Source of the DNA: Devosia sediminis
Lineage (GTDB): Bacteria; Pseudomonadota; Alphaproteobacteria; Rhizobiales; Devosiaceae
Assembly: GCF_016411825.1 (NCBI RefSeq)
Contig: NZ_JAEKMH010000002.1
Span: forward strand, 1 to 64,000
Direction: 5' to 3'
DNA: 64,000 nt
Shown: positions 42,007 to 51,679 of the stretch, piece by piece
Numbering within the stretch: the stretch's first letter is position 1
How the letters are laid out: each line of letters starts with the position of its first letter
The notes under the pieces: model-generated
Told to the model about the DNA's origin: nothing
Database searches by the model: none
The model's input: only the letters and a program-made list of their open reading frames with translations
Made by a program: the position numbers and the translations under genes

Positions 42007-43245
42007 ATGATCCGCAAACTACTGGCCGCGACCAGTCTTGCTTCGCTATGCCTGGTGTCCAACGCCATGGCCCAGGAAACCATCAACATGTGGGTGCGTA
42101 CCGGCATCGGTACCGCCTTCACCTCGCTGGCCGACGCCTACAATGCCAGCCACGAAAACCAGATCGCATTGACCGAAGTGCCCTTCGCAGAGCTGGTGCA
42201 GAAATATGCGACCGCCATCGCCGGCGGCCAGGCGCCCGACGCGCTCTCGCTCGATCTCATCTATACCCCGGCCTTCGCGGCCGCCGGCCAGCTCGAAGAC
42301 CTGACGCCCTGGGCCTCGAGCCTCGACTATTTCGACGACCTCGCCCCCTCGCACGTCAAGCTCGGGACCTTCGAAGACAAGGTCTATGGCCTGCCGCTCC
42401 TCGTCGAGACTTCGATCCTCGCCTGGAACAAGGGGCTTTACGAAGAGGCCGGTCTCGATCCCGAAGTCGGCCCGACGAGCTGGGCGGAAGTCGAAGCCAA
42501 TGGCGAAAAGATCCGTGCCCTGGGCGGCGACAATTACGGCTTCTATTTCTCCGGCGGCAATTGCGGCGGCTGCATGATCTTCACCTTCACGCCGCTCACC
42601 TGGGCCTCGGGCGCCGACATCCTCTCGGAGGATGGTCAGACCGCTACCCTCGACACGCCGCAGATGCGCGCCGCCGTCGCTGCCTATCGCTCCATGGTCG
42701 AAAAGGATCTCGTGCCCGAAGGCTCGGCCACCGACAATGGCGTCAACTTCATGAGTTTCACCAATGGCAAGATCGGCCACCAGTCGATCGGCGCCTTCGG
42801 CATGGGCTCGCTGATCAATGACTACCCGGATGTCGATTTCGGCGTCACCATGATCCCGGGCATCGAAGGCGGCACCTCGTCCTTTGCCGGCGGCGACAAT
42901 ATCGTCGTCACCAAGGGCACGCCGCGCCTCGCCGCCGTGCAGGAATTCATCGAGTTCGCCTATTCCCCCGAGGGCCAGAAAATCCTCGCCCAGAATGGCT
43001 CGCTGCCGACCCGTCTCGATATCGCTGCCGAGACGCTCGAAGGCCTCGATCCGCGCCTGCAGGTGGCCGTCGACGCCATCAGCGTCGCCAAGACGCCTTA
43101 TACGCTGCTGTTCAACGACCTGATCAACAGCGCCAACAGCCCGTGGGCCACCTTCACCAATGCCGCCATCTATGGCGACGACGTGGACGGCGCCTTCGCC
43201 AACGCCCAGGCCGAAATGCAGTCGATCATCGACAACGCACCGTGA
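42007..43245 (+). CDS. Carbohydrate ABC transporter substrate-binding protein (arabinoside locus)
   Basis: 412-residue periplasmic receptor. ATG at 42007 with GGGAGGAG upstream; signal peptide LLAATSLASLCLVSNAMAQ. Family 1 features: YATAIAGGQAPDALSLDLIY, YTPAFAAAGQLEDLTPWASS, VYGLPLLVETSILAWNKGLY and FAGGDNIVVTKGTPRLAAVQ. The CGGC motif at about 180 (GGNCGGCMIF) may form a disulfide. Downstream GH127 enzyme suggests beta-L-arabinofuranosides as ligand. Confidence 0.91.
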   Translation: MIRKLLAATSLASLCLVSNAMAQETINMWVRTGIGTAFTSLADAYNASHENQIALTEVPFAELVQKYATAIAGGQAPDALSLDLIYTPAFAAAGQLEDLTPWASSLDYFDDLAPSHVKLGTFEDKVYGLPLLVETSILAWNKGLYEEAGLDPEVGPTSWAEVEANGEKIRALGGDNYGFYFSGGNCGGCMIFTFTPLTWASGADILSEDGQTATLDTPQMRAAVAAYRSMVEKDLVPEGSATDNGVNFMSFTNGKIGHQSIGAFGMGSLINDYPDVDFGVTMIPGIEGGTSSFAGGDNIVVTKGTPRLAAVQEFIEFAYSPEGQKILAQNGSLPTRLDIAAETLEGLDPRLQVAVDAISVAKTPYTLLFNDLINSANSPWATFTNAAIYGDDVDGAFANAQAEMQSIIDNAP

Positions 43246-43249
43246 CCCT

Positions 43250-43443
43250 TTCTGTCCTCCCCCGCTTGCGGGGGAGGGGGACCACGCCAAGCGTGGTGGA
43301 GGGGGGTGTGCTGCACTCTAACAGGTGGGAGTTCCGCAAGAACCCCACCCTTGATCCCTCCCCACAAGGGGGAGGGAGACTATGAACTCAGCCATCCCGC
43401 CCAGCGCCTCCCTCCCCTCGATGGGGAGGGACCGAGGGTGGGG
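43250..43443. repeat. Palindromic repeat cluster (families A and B) between binding-protein and permease genes
   Basis: Family A: CCTCCCCC/GGGGGAGG hairpin near 43256-43276 followed by a 26-nt tail (43276-43301) matching 3194-3219 at 24 positions. Family B: the 21-bp unit also seen at 24591-24611 lies at 43356-43376, and a variant with CTCGAT in the loop at 43410-43430. The cluster fills most of the 241-bp gap. Confidence 0.8.
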
Positions 43444-43486
43444 TGGAGCGGCAAAAGCCCTAGACAGTGACGTTTCGGAGCCCAGC

Positions 43487-44413
43487 ATGACCATCACCGC
43501 CGCCTCGCCCCTTGCGGCCGCAACGGCCCCCCGCATCCGCGGCTCCGCGCGCCGGCAGTGGCTGGGTCTGCTCTACATCGCCCCGGCGATGGCCTTGGTC
43601 ATCGTCTTCTTCATCGCCCCGGTCGTCTTCACCGTGTGGATGAGTTTTCACAACTGGCCGCTCTTGGGGTCGCCGAGCTGGATTGGCCTTGGCAATTACA
43701 CCCGCATGCTGACCGACAACCGCTTCATGGCGGCCCTGGGCTTTACCGCCTACTATACGGTCATCGTCACCCTCGCCATCTTCGCGCTGGCCTTTCCGCT
43801 GGCCCTCTTTGTCGAGCGTGAGCGGCGCGGGGTCGGCGCCTATCGCACCATCTTCTTCATGCCCGTCGTCGTCGGGCTCGCCACCGCCTCGCTGCTCTGG
43901 GTGTGGCTGGCCAATGTCGATAGCGGCCTTTTCAGCCCTATCCTCAGGATGTTCGGCGTCACCGGCCGCAGCGCCAACCTGCTCGCCACCTTCGACAATG
44001 CCTTCTGGACCATCATCGTCATGGTGGTGTGGAAGATCGTCGGCTTCACCATGATCATCCTGCTCACAGGTCTCCAGTCCATCCCCACCGACCTCATCGA
44101 AGCCGCGCGCATCGATGGCGCCACCGCCTGGCAGCGGTTCCGCATGATCACCCTGCCGCTGATGCGCCGCACCTTGGCGCTGGCGCTGATCCTTTCGGTC
44201 ACCGGCTCGGTCCTCGCCTTCGACCAGTTCTACATCATGACCTCGGGCGGGCCGCAGAACCGCATGATTTCAGTGGTCTACTATATCTTCAACCAGTCCT
44301 TCGTGTCCTTCCAGCTCGGCTATGGCTCGGCGCTTTCCATCGCATTGCTGGGCATCCTGGTCGCGCTTTCGGTCATCCAGCTTTGGCTGCTGCGCGGGGA
44401 TGAAGACAAATGA
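43487..44413 (+). CDS. Carbohydrate ABC transporter permease (MalF/UgpA type, arabinoside locus)
   Basis: 308-residue permease. ATG at 43487 with GGAG upstream; the frame before it runs through repeats. Helix 1 is LLYIAPAMALVIVFFIAPVV, followed by FTVWMSFHNWPLLGSPSWIG and LGNYTRMLTDNRF. The coupling loop is EAARIDGATAWQRFRMITLPLMR. It overlaps the next permease gene by ATGA. Confidence 0.91.
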   Translation: MTITAASPLAAATAPRIRGSARRQWLGLLYIAPAMALVIVFFIAPVVFTVWMSFHNWPLLGSPSWIGLGNYTRMLTDNRFMAALGFTAYYTVIVTLAIFALAFPLALFVERERRGVGAYRTIFFMPVVVGLATASLLWVWLANVDSGLFSPILRMFGVTGRSANLLATFDNAFWTIIVMVVWKIVGFTMIILLTGLQSIPTDLIEAARIDGATAWQRFRMITLPLMRRTLALALILSVTGSVLAFDQFYIMTSGGPQNRMISVVYYIFNQSFVSFQLGYGSALSIALLGILVALSVIQLWLLRGDEDK

Positions 44414-45276
44414 CCGACCTTGCCAACGCACCGCTCCGCCGCCGCCGGCTCCTCGGCAATATCGGCTTTCACGGCTTTGGGGTCGTGGCTTCGTTCTTCT
44501 TCCTCGCCCCCTTTATCTGGGCAGGGCTGGCCTCCCTGCGGCCAGGCGCGGAAGCATCGACCCCGCCCCTGCCGCCCTGGCCGACCACGGGCATCAGCTT
44601 CGACAATTATGCCACGCTCGACCTCTTCGGCGCCGGTATCTGGCAGCACACGATCAATTCGCTGCTGGTGTCGCTGGGCACGGTAGTGCTCACCGTGCTC
44701 GTCTCGGTGCTGGCCGGATACGGCTTTTCCCGCTTCCGCTTCCCGCTCAAGAACGTCTTTTTCGTCCTGATCATCGCCACGCTGATGATCCCGTTTCAGT
44801 CGATCCTGACGCCGCTCTTCATCATCCTGGCGCGGCTCGGGCTCAACAATTCGCTGGTCGGGCTGATGCTGGTCTATGTCACCCTGCAATTGCCCTTCTC
44901 GGTCTTCATGATGCGCAATGCCTTCGACGCGGTGCCGCGCGAAATCGAGGAGGCTGCCCGCATCGATGGCGCCACGGACTGGACGCTGTTGGTCCGGGTG
45001 CTTCTGCCGCTGGTCATGCCGGGCGTCGCCACGGTGGGGATTTTCGCCTTCCTCAACGCCTGGAACGAGTTCCTCGCGGCGCTGATCCTCCTTTCCGACA
45101 ACGACAAATACACCCTGCCGGTGCTGATAACCGCCGTCCGCGCCGGTCGCCTCGGCGCCATCAACTGGGGTGCGGTGCAGGCCGGCGTGATGGTCATGAC
45201 CATCCCCTGCCTCGTCGTCTTCCTCCTCCTGCAACGCTACTACATGCGCGGCCTCATGGCCGGCGCAGTCAAATGA
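44410..45276 (+). CDS. Carbohydrate ABC transporter permease (MalG/UgpE type, arabinoside locus)
   Basis: 288-residue permease with six hydrophobic segments. Conserved blocks are PFQSILTPLFIILARLGLNN, FMMRNAFDAVPREIEEAARI and DGATDWTLLVRVLLPLVMPG, the last being the ATPase-docking loop. No ATPase gene follows; the operon goes straight to the GH127 gene with an ATGA overlap, so the importer must borrow an ATPase such as those at 24710 or 58446. Confidence 0.91.
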   Translation: MTDLANAPLRRRRLLGNIGFHGFGVVASFFFLAPFIWAGLASLRPGAEASTPPLPPWPTTGISFDNYATLDLFGAGIWQHTINSLLVSLGTVVLTVLVSVLAGYGFSRFRFPLKNVFFVLIIATLMIPFQSILTPLFIILARLGLNNSLVGLMLVYVTLQLPFSVFMMRNAFDAVPREIEEAARIDGATDWTLLVRVLLPLVMPGVATVGIFAFLNAWNEFLAALILLSDNDKYTLPVLITAVRAGRLGAINWGAVQAGVMVMTIPCLVVFLLLQRYYMRGLMAGAVK

Positions 45277-47204
45277 CCATGGAAAGCCAAATGACCTCTT
45301 CGAGCACACGCCAGTTCCGTCCGCTTCCCGTCCCCTCCGTCACCGTCGGCGGCTATTGGGGCGATTGGCAGGACGCCGTCTGCGACCACACCGCCGCCAT
45401 CCTGCTCGATCGCTGCGTCGCCGCGCGCATGCTCGAACAGGTCAATCCCGATGTCCCGAGCCCCGGCATCGTCATTCCCATCATCCACTGGCTGGGCACG
45501 CCGCAGATGTTCTGGGACAGCGACCTCGGCAAATCGATCGAGACCATCGCCTATTCGCTCTATCGCAAGCCCAATCCCGAGCTCGAAGCCCGGGCCGATG
45601 CCATTATCGACATGTATGAGAAGCTGCAGGACGCGGACGGCTACCTCAATTCCTTCTTCCAGCGCATCAAGCCCGAATGGAAGTGGACCAATCTCCGCGA
45701 CTTCCACGAGCTCTATTGCGCCGGCCACATGATCGAGGGCGCCGTCGCCTATTACCAGGCCACCGGCAAGCGCAAGTTCCTCGACGTCATGTGCCGGATG
45801 GCCGACTATTGCGTGAAGAAGTTCGGTCGTGGTCCCGGCCAGGTGCGCGGTTATTGCGGCCACGAGGAGATCGAGCTGGCGCTGGTGCGGCTCGCCCGTG
45901 TCACCGGCAACCAGGCTTATATGGACCTGGCGAAATTCTTCGTCGACGAGCGCGGCCAGGCGCCCAATTTCTTCATCGAGGAGGCGATCGCCCACAATCG
46001 CGATCCCAAGGGCGTGCAGAAGAACACGCTCGAATACAACCAGTCCCACCTTCCAGTGCGCGAGCAGACCAAGGTCGTCGGCCATGCCGTGCGGGCCATG
46101 TACCTGTATTCGGCCATGGCGGACCTTGCGACCGAATACAATGACGACAGCCTCACCGAGGCGCTGGAAACCCTCTGGGCCGACCTCACGCAGAAGCAGA
46201 TGTATATTACCGGCGGCATCGGCCCCGCTGAATCCAACGAGGGTTTCACCGACTATTACGACCTGCCCAATGACACCGCCTATGCCGAGACCTGCGCCTC
46301 GGTCGGCCTCGTCTTCTGGGCCTCGCGTATGCTTGGTCGCGGCCCCAAGCGCGTCTATGCCGACACCATGGAACAGGCGCTCTACAACGGCGCCATCACC
46401 GGCCTTTCCACCGACGGCAAGACCTTCTTCTACGACAACCCGCTCGAGAGCACCGGCAAGCACCATCGCTGGACCTGGCACGCCTGTCCCTGCTGCCCGC
46501 CCAATATCGCGCGGCTGGTGACCTCGCTCGGCTCCTATATCTACGCCGTCGCCGACGACGAAATCGCCGTGCATCTCTATGCGCAGAGCGAGGCGCGGGT
46601 GGAGCTGGCCAATGGTGCGAAATTCACCCTGAGGCAGGACACCGACTATCCCTGGTCCGGCAAGATCGGCATTGCCGTCGATCCCGAAACCACGGCCCGC
46701 TTCGCCGTTTCCCTGCGCATCCCCGGCTGGGCCCGCGGCGCAAAGCTTGCCGTCAACGGCCAGCCCCTTGACCTCGCCGTCGATGCCGGCGGTTATGTGC
46801 GACTGGAGCGGGAATGGCAGAAAGGGGATCGCCTTGCCCTCGACCTGCCGCTCGAGCCGCGGGTGCTCCGCGCCAATCCACAGGTGCGCCAGGATGCCGG
46901 CCGCGTCGCCATCATGCGCGGGCCGCTGGTCTACTGCCTCGAGGGTGCGGACAACGGCGCCGGTCTCAATTCCATCCTGCTCCAGCATGGTGCGGGCCGT
47001 GTCGAGACCGCCGCCATTCCCGACCTGCGCGGCGCCATCGCCATCGACCTGCCCGCCCTGCGCGAGCAGGCCAATAGCTGGGGCGCCGATCTCTATGCCG
47101 AAAAGGCGGCCGATACCGAAGCCACCACGGCCCGGCTCGTGCCCTACCATCTCTGGGACAATCGCGAGCCGGGCGAAATGCTGGTCTGGCTTCGCGAACG
47201 CTGA
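45273..47204 (+). CDS. Glycoside hydrolase family 127, beta-L-arabinofuranosidase-like
   Basis: 643-residue cytoplasmic hydrolase predicted to release L-arabinofuranose from imported oligosaccharides. ATG at 45273 overlaps the permease stop; ATGs at 45279 and 45291 are possible. The (alpha/alpha)6 barrel holds ELYCAGHMIEGAVAYYQATG, RGYCGHEEIELALVRLARVT and YITGGIGPAESNEGFTDYYD. The cysteine-based zinc site of GH127 is present: AETCASVGLVFWASRML and WHACPCCPPNIARLV. No signal peptide. A much longer open frame beginning at 44322 is an out-of-frame shadow of the permease. Confidence 0.92.
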   Translation: MTMESQMTSSSTRQFRPLPVPSVTVGGYWGDWQDAVCDHTAAILLDRCVAARMLEQVNPDVPSPGIVIPIIHWLGTPQMFWDSDLGKSIETIAYSLYRKPNPELEARADAIIDMYEKLQDADGYLNSFFQRIKPEWKWTNLRDFHELYCAGHMIEGAVAYYQATGKRKFLDVMCRMADYCVKKFGRGPGQVRGYCGHEEIELALVRLARVTGNQAYMDLAKFFVDERGQAPNFFIEEAIAHNRDPKGVQKNTLEYNQSHLPVREQTKVVGHAVRAMYLYSAMADLATEYNDDSLTEALETLWADLTQKQMYITGGIGPAESNEGFTDYYDLPNDTAYAETCASVGLVFWASRMLGRGPKRVYADTMEQALYNGAITGLSTDGKTFFYDNPLESTGKHHRWTWHACPCCPPNIARLVTSLGSYIYAVADDEIAVHLYAQSEARVELANGAKFTLRQDTDYPWSGKIGIAVDPETTARFAVSLRIPGWARGAKLAVNGQPLDLAVDAGGYVRLEREWQKGDRLALDLPLEPRVLRANPQVRQDAGRVAIMRGPLVYCLEGADNGAGLNSILLQHGAGRVETAAIPDLRGAIAIDLPALREQANSWGADLYAEKAADTEATTARLVPYHLWDNREPGEMLVWLRER

Positions 47205-47212
47205 GGCGGGAG

Positions 47213-47239
47213 GGGCCGCGTTCGCCTAGAGCGCGGCCC
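47213..47239. terminator. Hairpin between convergent operons
   Basis: GGGCCGCG (47213-47220) pairs with CGCGGCCC (47232-47239) around 11 nt. It overlaps the last codons of the iron alcohol dehydrogenase gene and follows the GH127 stop by 8 bp. No U-tract, so a weak or Rho-assisted terminator at best. Confidence 0.4.
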
Positions 47240-48353
47240 TGTAGATGCCGAGGATATCCTCGAGCCCGAGCGGCCGGGGATTGTTGTCGATCAGGCGCTT
47301 GATGGCGAAAGCCTCTTCGCTCCAGAGCGGCAATTGGTCCTCGCTCGCCCCGTGCCGGGAAAGCTGCGTCTCGACGCCGAGGTCGCGGCACCAGGTGACC
47401 GCGCCCGAGGTCAGGTCGGCCTTGCCCGACAGGCCGAGCGCCCGCGCCACCACGGCCGTCTTTTCGGGACGGACGGTCTCGTTGAAGGCCAGGACATGGG
47501 GGAAGATGATCGCATTGGCGAGGCCATGCGGCAGCTTCAGCCGCGTGCCCAGCGGATAGGCGAGGGCATGGCCGCCGGCCGTGTTGACCGGCCCGAGGCA
47601 CAGCCCGCCATAATAGGAGGCGAGCATCATTCCGGCCCGCGCTTCGGTATCGGCGCCATCCTGGACGGCGCGGGCAAGAAATTTTCCGACCAGTTCGATG
47701 CCGAGGCCGGCATAGCCGTCGATCAGCGGATGCGCCTTGATATTGGTGAAGCTTTCGACGCAATGGGCCAGCGCGTCGATGCCGGTGGCGGCGGTGACGG
47801 CGGCTGGCACCGAATAGGTCAGTTCCGGGTCGAGCACGGCGATATCGGCCAGCATGTGCCGGCTTTCGATAGCCAGTTTCGCCAGCGTCTCGGGATTGGT
47901 GACGAGCGCGCGGATGCCCGCTTCCGAGCCGGTGCCCGATGTGGTCGGGACCTGCGCCAGCGCGGCACGGCGGCCGGCGACCTTGTCGACGCCGACGACA
48001 TCGAGCACGCTCTGCTCGCTGTCCCAGAGCACGGCAACGAGTTTTGCCACATCCATCACCGAACCGCCGCCAAGGCCGATCACCAGGTCGGGCTCGAAGG
48101 CACGGGCCGCTGCCAGCACCGCCTGGACGGCCGGCAGATCCGGCTCGGGTGGAATGTCGGTAAAGGTCTCGACCACGCCACGGAGCCCGATGCGCGCGAC
48201 ATAGCCGACCGTCGGGGCCATGGCGACGACGAAAATGCGCTTATAGGCGGCAGCCCATTCGCCTAGCTTGCCGATGGCGCCAGCCCCGATTTCGAGCCGT
48301 GCCGGCTGCAGCAGCGTGATCGGCCTCGCCATGGAGAGCGCGGAACTAGACAT
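47226..48353 (-). CDS. Iron-containing alcohol dehydrogenase family protein
   Basis: 375-residue group III dehydrogenase. GLGGGSVMDVAKLVAVL binds the nucleotide, and VPTTSGTGSEAGIRALV is the family signature. Metal ligands lie in GIDALAHCVESF (Asp, His), GGHALAYPLG (His) and KLPHGLANAIIFPH (His). It resembles maleylacetate reductases and lactaldehyde-type dehydrogenases; the substrate here is probably an aldehyde or keto acid produced by the DapA-family enzyme encoded 8 bp overlapping upstream. Last gene of the leftward operon. Confidence 0.87.
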   Translation of the reverse strand: MSSSALSMARPITLLQPARLEIGAGAIGKLGEWAAAYKRIFVVAMAPTVGYVARIGLRGVVETFTDIPPEPDLPAVQAVLAAARAFEPDLVIGLGGGSVMDVAKLVAVLWDSEQSVLDVVGVDKVAGRRAALAQVPTTSGTGSEAGIRALVTNPETLAKLAIESRHMLADIAVLDPELTYSVPAAVTAATGIDALAHCVESFTNIKAHPLIDGYAGLGIELVGKFLARAVQDGADTEARAGMMLASYYGGLCLGPVNTAGGHALAYPLGTRLKLPHGLANAIIFPHVLAFNETVRPEKTAVVARALGLSGKADLTSGAVTWCRDLGVETQLSRHGASEDQLPLWSEEAFAIKRLIDNNPRPLGLEDILGIYRAAL

Positions 48354-49275
48354 GTTCTTCGCCCTCCAGCGCGGCCATCTTGGCCCAGACCGTATCGAGC
48401 TCGACCGGGGTCAGTTCGACCAGAGGCGGGCGGACGCGGGTCCAGCCGGGGTGATTGCGGCGCCGGGCCAGCATGGCTTTGATGGTTGGAAGCTGCACAT
48501 AGGCATTGGACAAGTCACGCCAGGCATTGATGCGGGCCTGCGCGGCGTCGACTTCGGCTTGCTTGGCCGGGTCGAACCAGTTGTCGAAGACCACCCGCAA
48601 GTGCCTGCCGATGAGATTGGAGCTTGACGTGATGCAGCCCGCTCCGCCGGCGCGCAGCAGCGGCAGCATGAAGGGGTCGGCACCGGCCAGCACCGAGAAA
48701 TTCTCGAACGCCTTGGCAAAGGCTTCCATGCTCTCGATCTTGCCCGAGCTGTCCTTGACCCCGACGATGATGCCCGGAAAGGCCTCGCGCAGCCGCGCCG
48801 TCAGCTCGATGGAAATGCCGATCTGGGCGATGGGCGGAATGTGGTAGAGCACGATGCGCAGGTCATCGCGCCCGACGCCCTCGATCAGCTCGGCATAGAA
48901 GCGGAAGAGGCCCTCGTCGGAAACGCCCTTGTAGTAAAAGGGCGGCAGCACCACGCAGGCTTTCACGCCCGCCTCGACAGCATGCTTCACAAGGGTGACG
49001 CTGTCGGGGACATTGGTCTGCGAAGTGCCGGGCAGCAGCCGCTGCGGATCGATCCCGGCCGCGATGACGCTGTCCAGCAGCGCCTGGCGCTGCGCGATGC
49101 TGAACGAGTTCGCTTCGCCGGTCGTGCCGAGCAGGGCGACGCCATCGCAGCCTTCCTCGATCAGCGCCTTGCAATGGGTGGCGAAGGCCGCGTGATCGGG
49201 CGCGCCGTCCTCGCGGACGGGTGTCGCCGAGGCGCAGAACACGCCGGAGACGGGAAGCTGGCGGGCGGGGTTCAT
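48346..49275 (-). CDS. DapA-family aldolase/dehydratase
   Basis: 309-residue class I lyase of the dihydrodipicolinate synthase/N-acetylneuraminate lyase superfamily. [20 protein letters not shown] carries the GTTGE carboxylate-binding loop, [15 protein letters not shown] the active-site Tyr, and [14 protein letters not shown] the Schiff-base Lys. A biosynthetic DapA would usually not sit in a catabolic operon, and YHIPP differs from the YNVP of most DapA enzymes. With a sialidase-like protein in the operon a sialic-acid-type lyase is conceivable, but the sequence does not settle it. Confidence 0.85.
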   Translation of the reverse strand: MNPARQLPVSGVFCASATPVREDGAPDHAAFATHCKALIEEGCDGVALLGTTGEANSFSIAQRQALLDSVIAAGIDPQRLLPGTSQTNVPDSVTLVKHAVEAGVKACVVLPPFYYKGVSDEGLFRFYAELIEGVGRDDLRIVLYHIPPIAQIGISIELTARLREAFPGIIVGVKDSSGKIESMEAFAKAFENFSVLAGADPFMLPLLRAGGAGCITSSSNLIGRHLRVVFDNWFDPAKQAEVDAAQARINAWRDLSNAYVQLPTIKAMLARRRNHPGWTRVRPPLVELTPVELDTVWAKMAALEGEEHV

Positions 49276-50222
49276 GACGTTTTCCCAGCAACGAGCCGCC
49301 GCGCATAGGCGATGGCCGAGTTCATGTTGACGTGGTTGGCCTTGCCTGTGCCGGCAATGTCGAAGGCGGTGCCATGATCGACCGAGGTGCGGTCGATGGG
49401 TAGGCCGACGGAGACATTGACCGCGGTATCGAAGGCCACGAGCTTGATCGGGATATGCCCCTGGTCGTGGTACTGCGCGATGACGAGGTCGAAGGCGCCG
49501 CTATAGGCACGATGGTAGACGGTGTCGGCCGAGATCGGCCCCTGCACGTCGATGCCCTCGGCGCGCGCCGTGGCCACGGCCGGCACGACCTGCAGGTCGT
49601 CCTCGTTGCCGAACAGTCCGCTTTCCCCGCAATGGGGATTGATGCCGGCCACGGCAATGCGCGGCTTGTCGTAGCCGATGCGCCTGAGATGATCGTTGCC
49701 GGCGCGGATGGTCGCGAGGATGCGCTCGGGCGTGGCGCGGTCGATGGCGGTCTTGAGCGAAACGTGGGTCGAAACGTGGATGACCTTGAGTCGCTCCGAA
49801 GCCAGCAGCATGAAGGCCGATTTCTGGCCGGTCAGCGCCGTCAGCATGCCGGTATGCCCGTCATAGTGATGGCCCGCGAGATTGAGTGCTTCCTTGTTGA
49901 TCGGCGCCGTGACGATGCAGCCGATGGCCTCGGCTTCGGCGTCGCGCACGGCCTTTTCGATGAACCGGAAGGCTGCGTCGCCGCCGCGCGGATCGAGCTT
50001 GCCCCAGGGCAGGGGCCCGCCTTCGATCGGCAGATCAACGACGACAGGCGCCAGATCGAGCGCAATGCCGAGCGCTTCCCGAGCCCGTTCCAGCGTGTCG
50101 CGATTGCCGTAGATGCGGGTCCGGGCGCGGTCATCGGCGGACATTTCCGCCACGGCCTTGACGGAAATCTCCGGGCCGACGCCGGCCGGGTCGCCCATGG
50201 TAATGCCGATAATCTCGCTCAC
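49272..50222 (-). CDS. pdxA2: PdxA2-like D-threonate/D-erythronate 4-phosphate dehydrogenase
   Basis: 316-residue member of the PdxA family, which oxidises and decarboxylates 4-phosphorylated four-carbon acids; PdxA2 forms yield dihydroxyacetone phosphate. It starts [20 protein letters not shown] and contains [57 protein letters not shown] and [20 protein letters not shown], with the zinc-binding His and Asp residues. The assignment as PdxA2 rather than vitamin B6 PdxA rests on the DUF1537 kinase encoded at 56701 in the divergent operon. Confidence 0.86.
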   Translation of the reverse strand: MSEIIGITMGDPAGVGPEISVKAVAEMSADDRARTRIYGNRDTLERAREALGIALDLAPVVVDLPIEGGPLPWGKLDPRGGDAAFRFIEKAVRDAEAEAIGCIVTAPINKEALNLAGHHYDGHTGMLTALTGQKSAFMLLASERLKVIHVSTHVSLKTAIDRATPERILATIRAGNDHLRRIGYDKPRIAVAGINPHCGESGLFGNEDDLQVVPAVATARAEGIDVQGPISADTVYHRAYSGAFDLVIAQYHDQGHIPIKLVAFDTAVNVSVGLPIDRTSVDHGTAFDIAGTGKANHVNMNSAIAYARRLVAGKTS

Positions 50223-51382
50223 GCTACAGCTCCGTCGATCCAGCCCGCGGGGAGACGGACATATTTTATGGCGCGCCGGAAGTAGGTATAGGCGACATGG
50301 ATTTCGCCATCCTCGCCTTCCAGCAGATAGGGATAAGACAGTTCCTGGTTGCGGCCGTCGGTCGAATTGTTCGAGAGGCAGGTGCCGGTGCTGTCGTCGA
50401 CCACGCGGCGCAGGGGCCAGGTCCGCCCGCCATCGCTGGAGATGCAGAGGGTCAGCGGCGCGCGCGGCACCCCCCAGATGGGCGAGCAGCCGCCCGAGGC
50501 ATCCGGCCGGTCGTCGCCCGCCTCGATCTCGTCATAGAGGGAAACCCGGCGATCGCTGGAGGTCGCGGCGGAAGTGGGGTTGCAGACCATTGCCAGCCTG
50601 CCGTCGCGCAGCCGGACCACATTGATCGATGAATTGTTGTTCGGGACATCGGTGGCCTCAGGCGCCGACCAGGAGACGCCCCCATCCAGGCTTTCCGAGC
50701 GATGCACGAAATCGGACTGGCGGCGGCGATAGAAGGCCACCATGTGCTCGCCATCGAGCGGCACAATGGTCATGTGCACCGAGCCGATGGAGCCGGGCAC
50801 TTCCGACAGCGTCCAGCTTTCGCCTTCGTCGTGGCTCACGGCCACCGCAGCGGTGTCGTGGCTGCCGTTCCAGCGCTGGCCCGGGCGCGAAATGCAGCGG
50901 AAGACCGGCATCATCCAGGCGCCGTCCTTGCGCCTGACGAACCGGCCGCGGATGAAGCTGCCCAGTGGCAATCCGATCTCGCGCGGCGTGCCGCCCCGAA
51001 GGGTGCCGTCAAAGCGGATAGGGCGGGCGCGCAGCAGGCATTCGTCCTGGTTGCCGGCCGGCTGGGCGGTATGAAAAAGCTGCCAGTCGCCGCGTCCATT
51101 GCGCCACAGCACCGGGTTCTGTTCGGAACGCGCGGGATCGTCGCTGAGCTGCATTGCAGCGCTCCAGCGATCCGCGCCGGGCGCCAGCGTCGAAGCATAG
51201 ATGGAAATGTCCGACTTGCCCTCGAGCGTGCCGCCGAACCAGAGACAGGCCAGCGTGCCATCGTCCAGCCGCTCGATGAAGGCGGCGTGGTTCTGCACCA
51301 TGTGCGAAGGCAGGAAGGCCTCGACCCTGTCCATGCCAGTGAGCTCCCCATTCATTCGCGCTGCGATCTCGTCCGGCGACAT
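50219..51382 (-). CDS. Sialidase-like beta-propeller protein (BNR/Asp-box repeats)
   Basis: 387-residue predicted six-bladed propeller. ATG at 51382 chosen for its AGGGAAG site; an upstream start adds only 15 residues. Three Asp boxes of the S-x-D-x-G-x-x-W type are seen: [16 protein letters not shown] and [28 protein letters not shown] and [20 protein letters not shown] lie on inner strands. No signal peptide, so it is cytoplasmic and acts on an imported molecule if it is an enzyme. It heads the leftward operon and overlaps pdxA2 by ATGA. Confidence 0.84.
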   Translation of the reverse strand: MSPDEIAARMNGELTGMDRVEAFLPSHMVQNHAAFIERLDDGTLACLWFGGTLEGKSDISIYASTLAPGADRWSAAMQLSDDPARSEQNPVLWRNGRGDWQLFHTAQPAGNQDECLLRARPIRFDGTLRGGTPREIGLPLGSFIRGRFVRRKDGAWMMPVFRCISRPGQRWNGSHDTAAVAVSHDEGESWTLSEVPGSIGSVHMTIVPLDGEHMVAFYRRRQSDFVHRSESLDGGVSWSAPEATDVPNNNSSINVVRLRDGRLAMVCNPTSAATSSDRRVSLYDEIEAGDDRPDASGGCSPIWGVPRAPLTLCISSDGGRTWPLRRVVDDSTGTCLSNNSTDGRNQELSYPYLLEGEDGEIHVAYTYFRRAIKYVRLPAGWIDGAVA

Positions 51383-51426
51383 GCTTCTTCCCTGCTGTTT
51401 GATGCCGCAAACTTCACTTGTCAGCA

Positions 51427-51437
51427 CATGTTGTCAA
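51427..51437. promoter_or_regulatory. Candidate operator, sialidase side
   Basis: CATGTTGTCAA, 45 bp before the sialidase-like gene. Its exact reverse complement lies at 51552-51562, giving a symmetric pair across the divergent promoter region. A second TTGTCA is present just upstream at 51419-51424. Confidence 0.55.
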
Positions 51438-51551
51438 GTTCGTTGTTTGCTATTTTGACCGAGTTCCGGCGCTTATGGAAAAGAAAAGCAAACAAAAACA
51501 ATGATATAAAACGCTTGAATTCCTGGTATCAAAGGTTTTGGATTATTTAAT

Positions 51552-51562
51552 TTGACAACATG
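51552..51562. promoter_or_regulatory. Candidate operator, importer side
   Basis: TTGACAACATG, reverse complement of 51427-51437, about 120 bp before the binding-protein gene. The likely binder is the FadR-type regulator encoded at 57734. The region between the two sites (51440-51550) is markedly AT-rich for this window, as expected for promoters. Confidence 0.55.
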
Positions 51563-51679
51563 AGGCGAAGTCGGAATAGTGCCGACCCATTGGCGTGCGA
51601 CCTCGCACCCAGCAATTCGCGCATGAGCGCATCTGCAGCGACGCTCATGATAGCCGCCAAGCTGCAATGGGAGGAAAGT

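Noticed and set aside
44322-47204. 960-codon frame that would add 317 residues to GH127
   Set aside because: The extra part lies over the permease in another frame and has no family resemblance. The ATG at 45273 overlaps the permease stop as expected in an operon.
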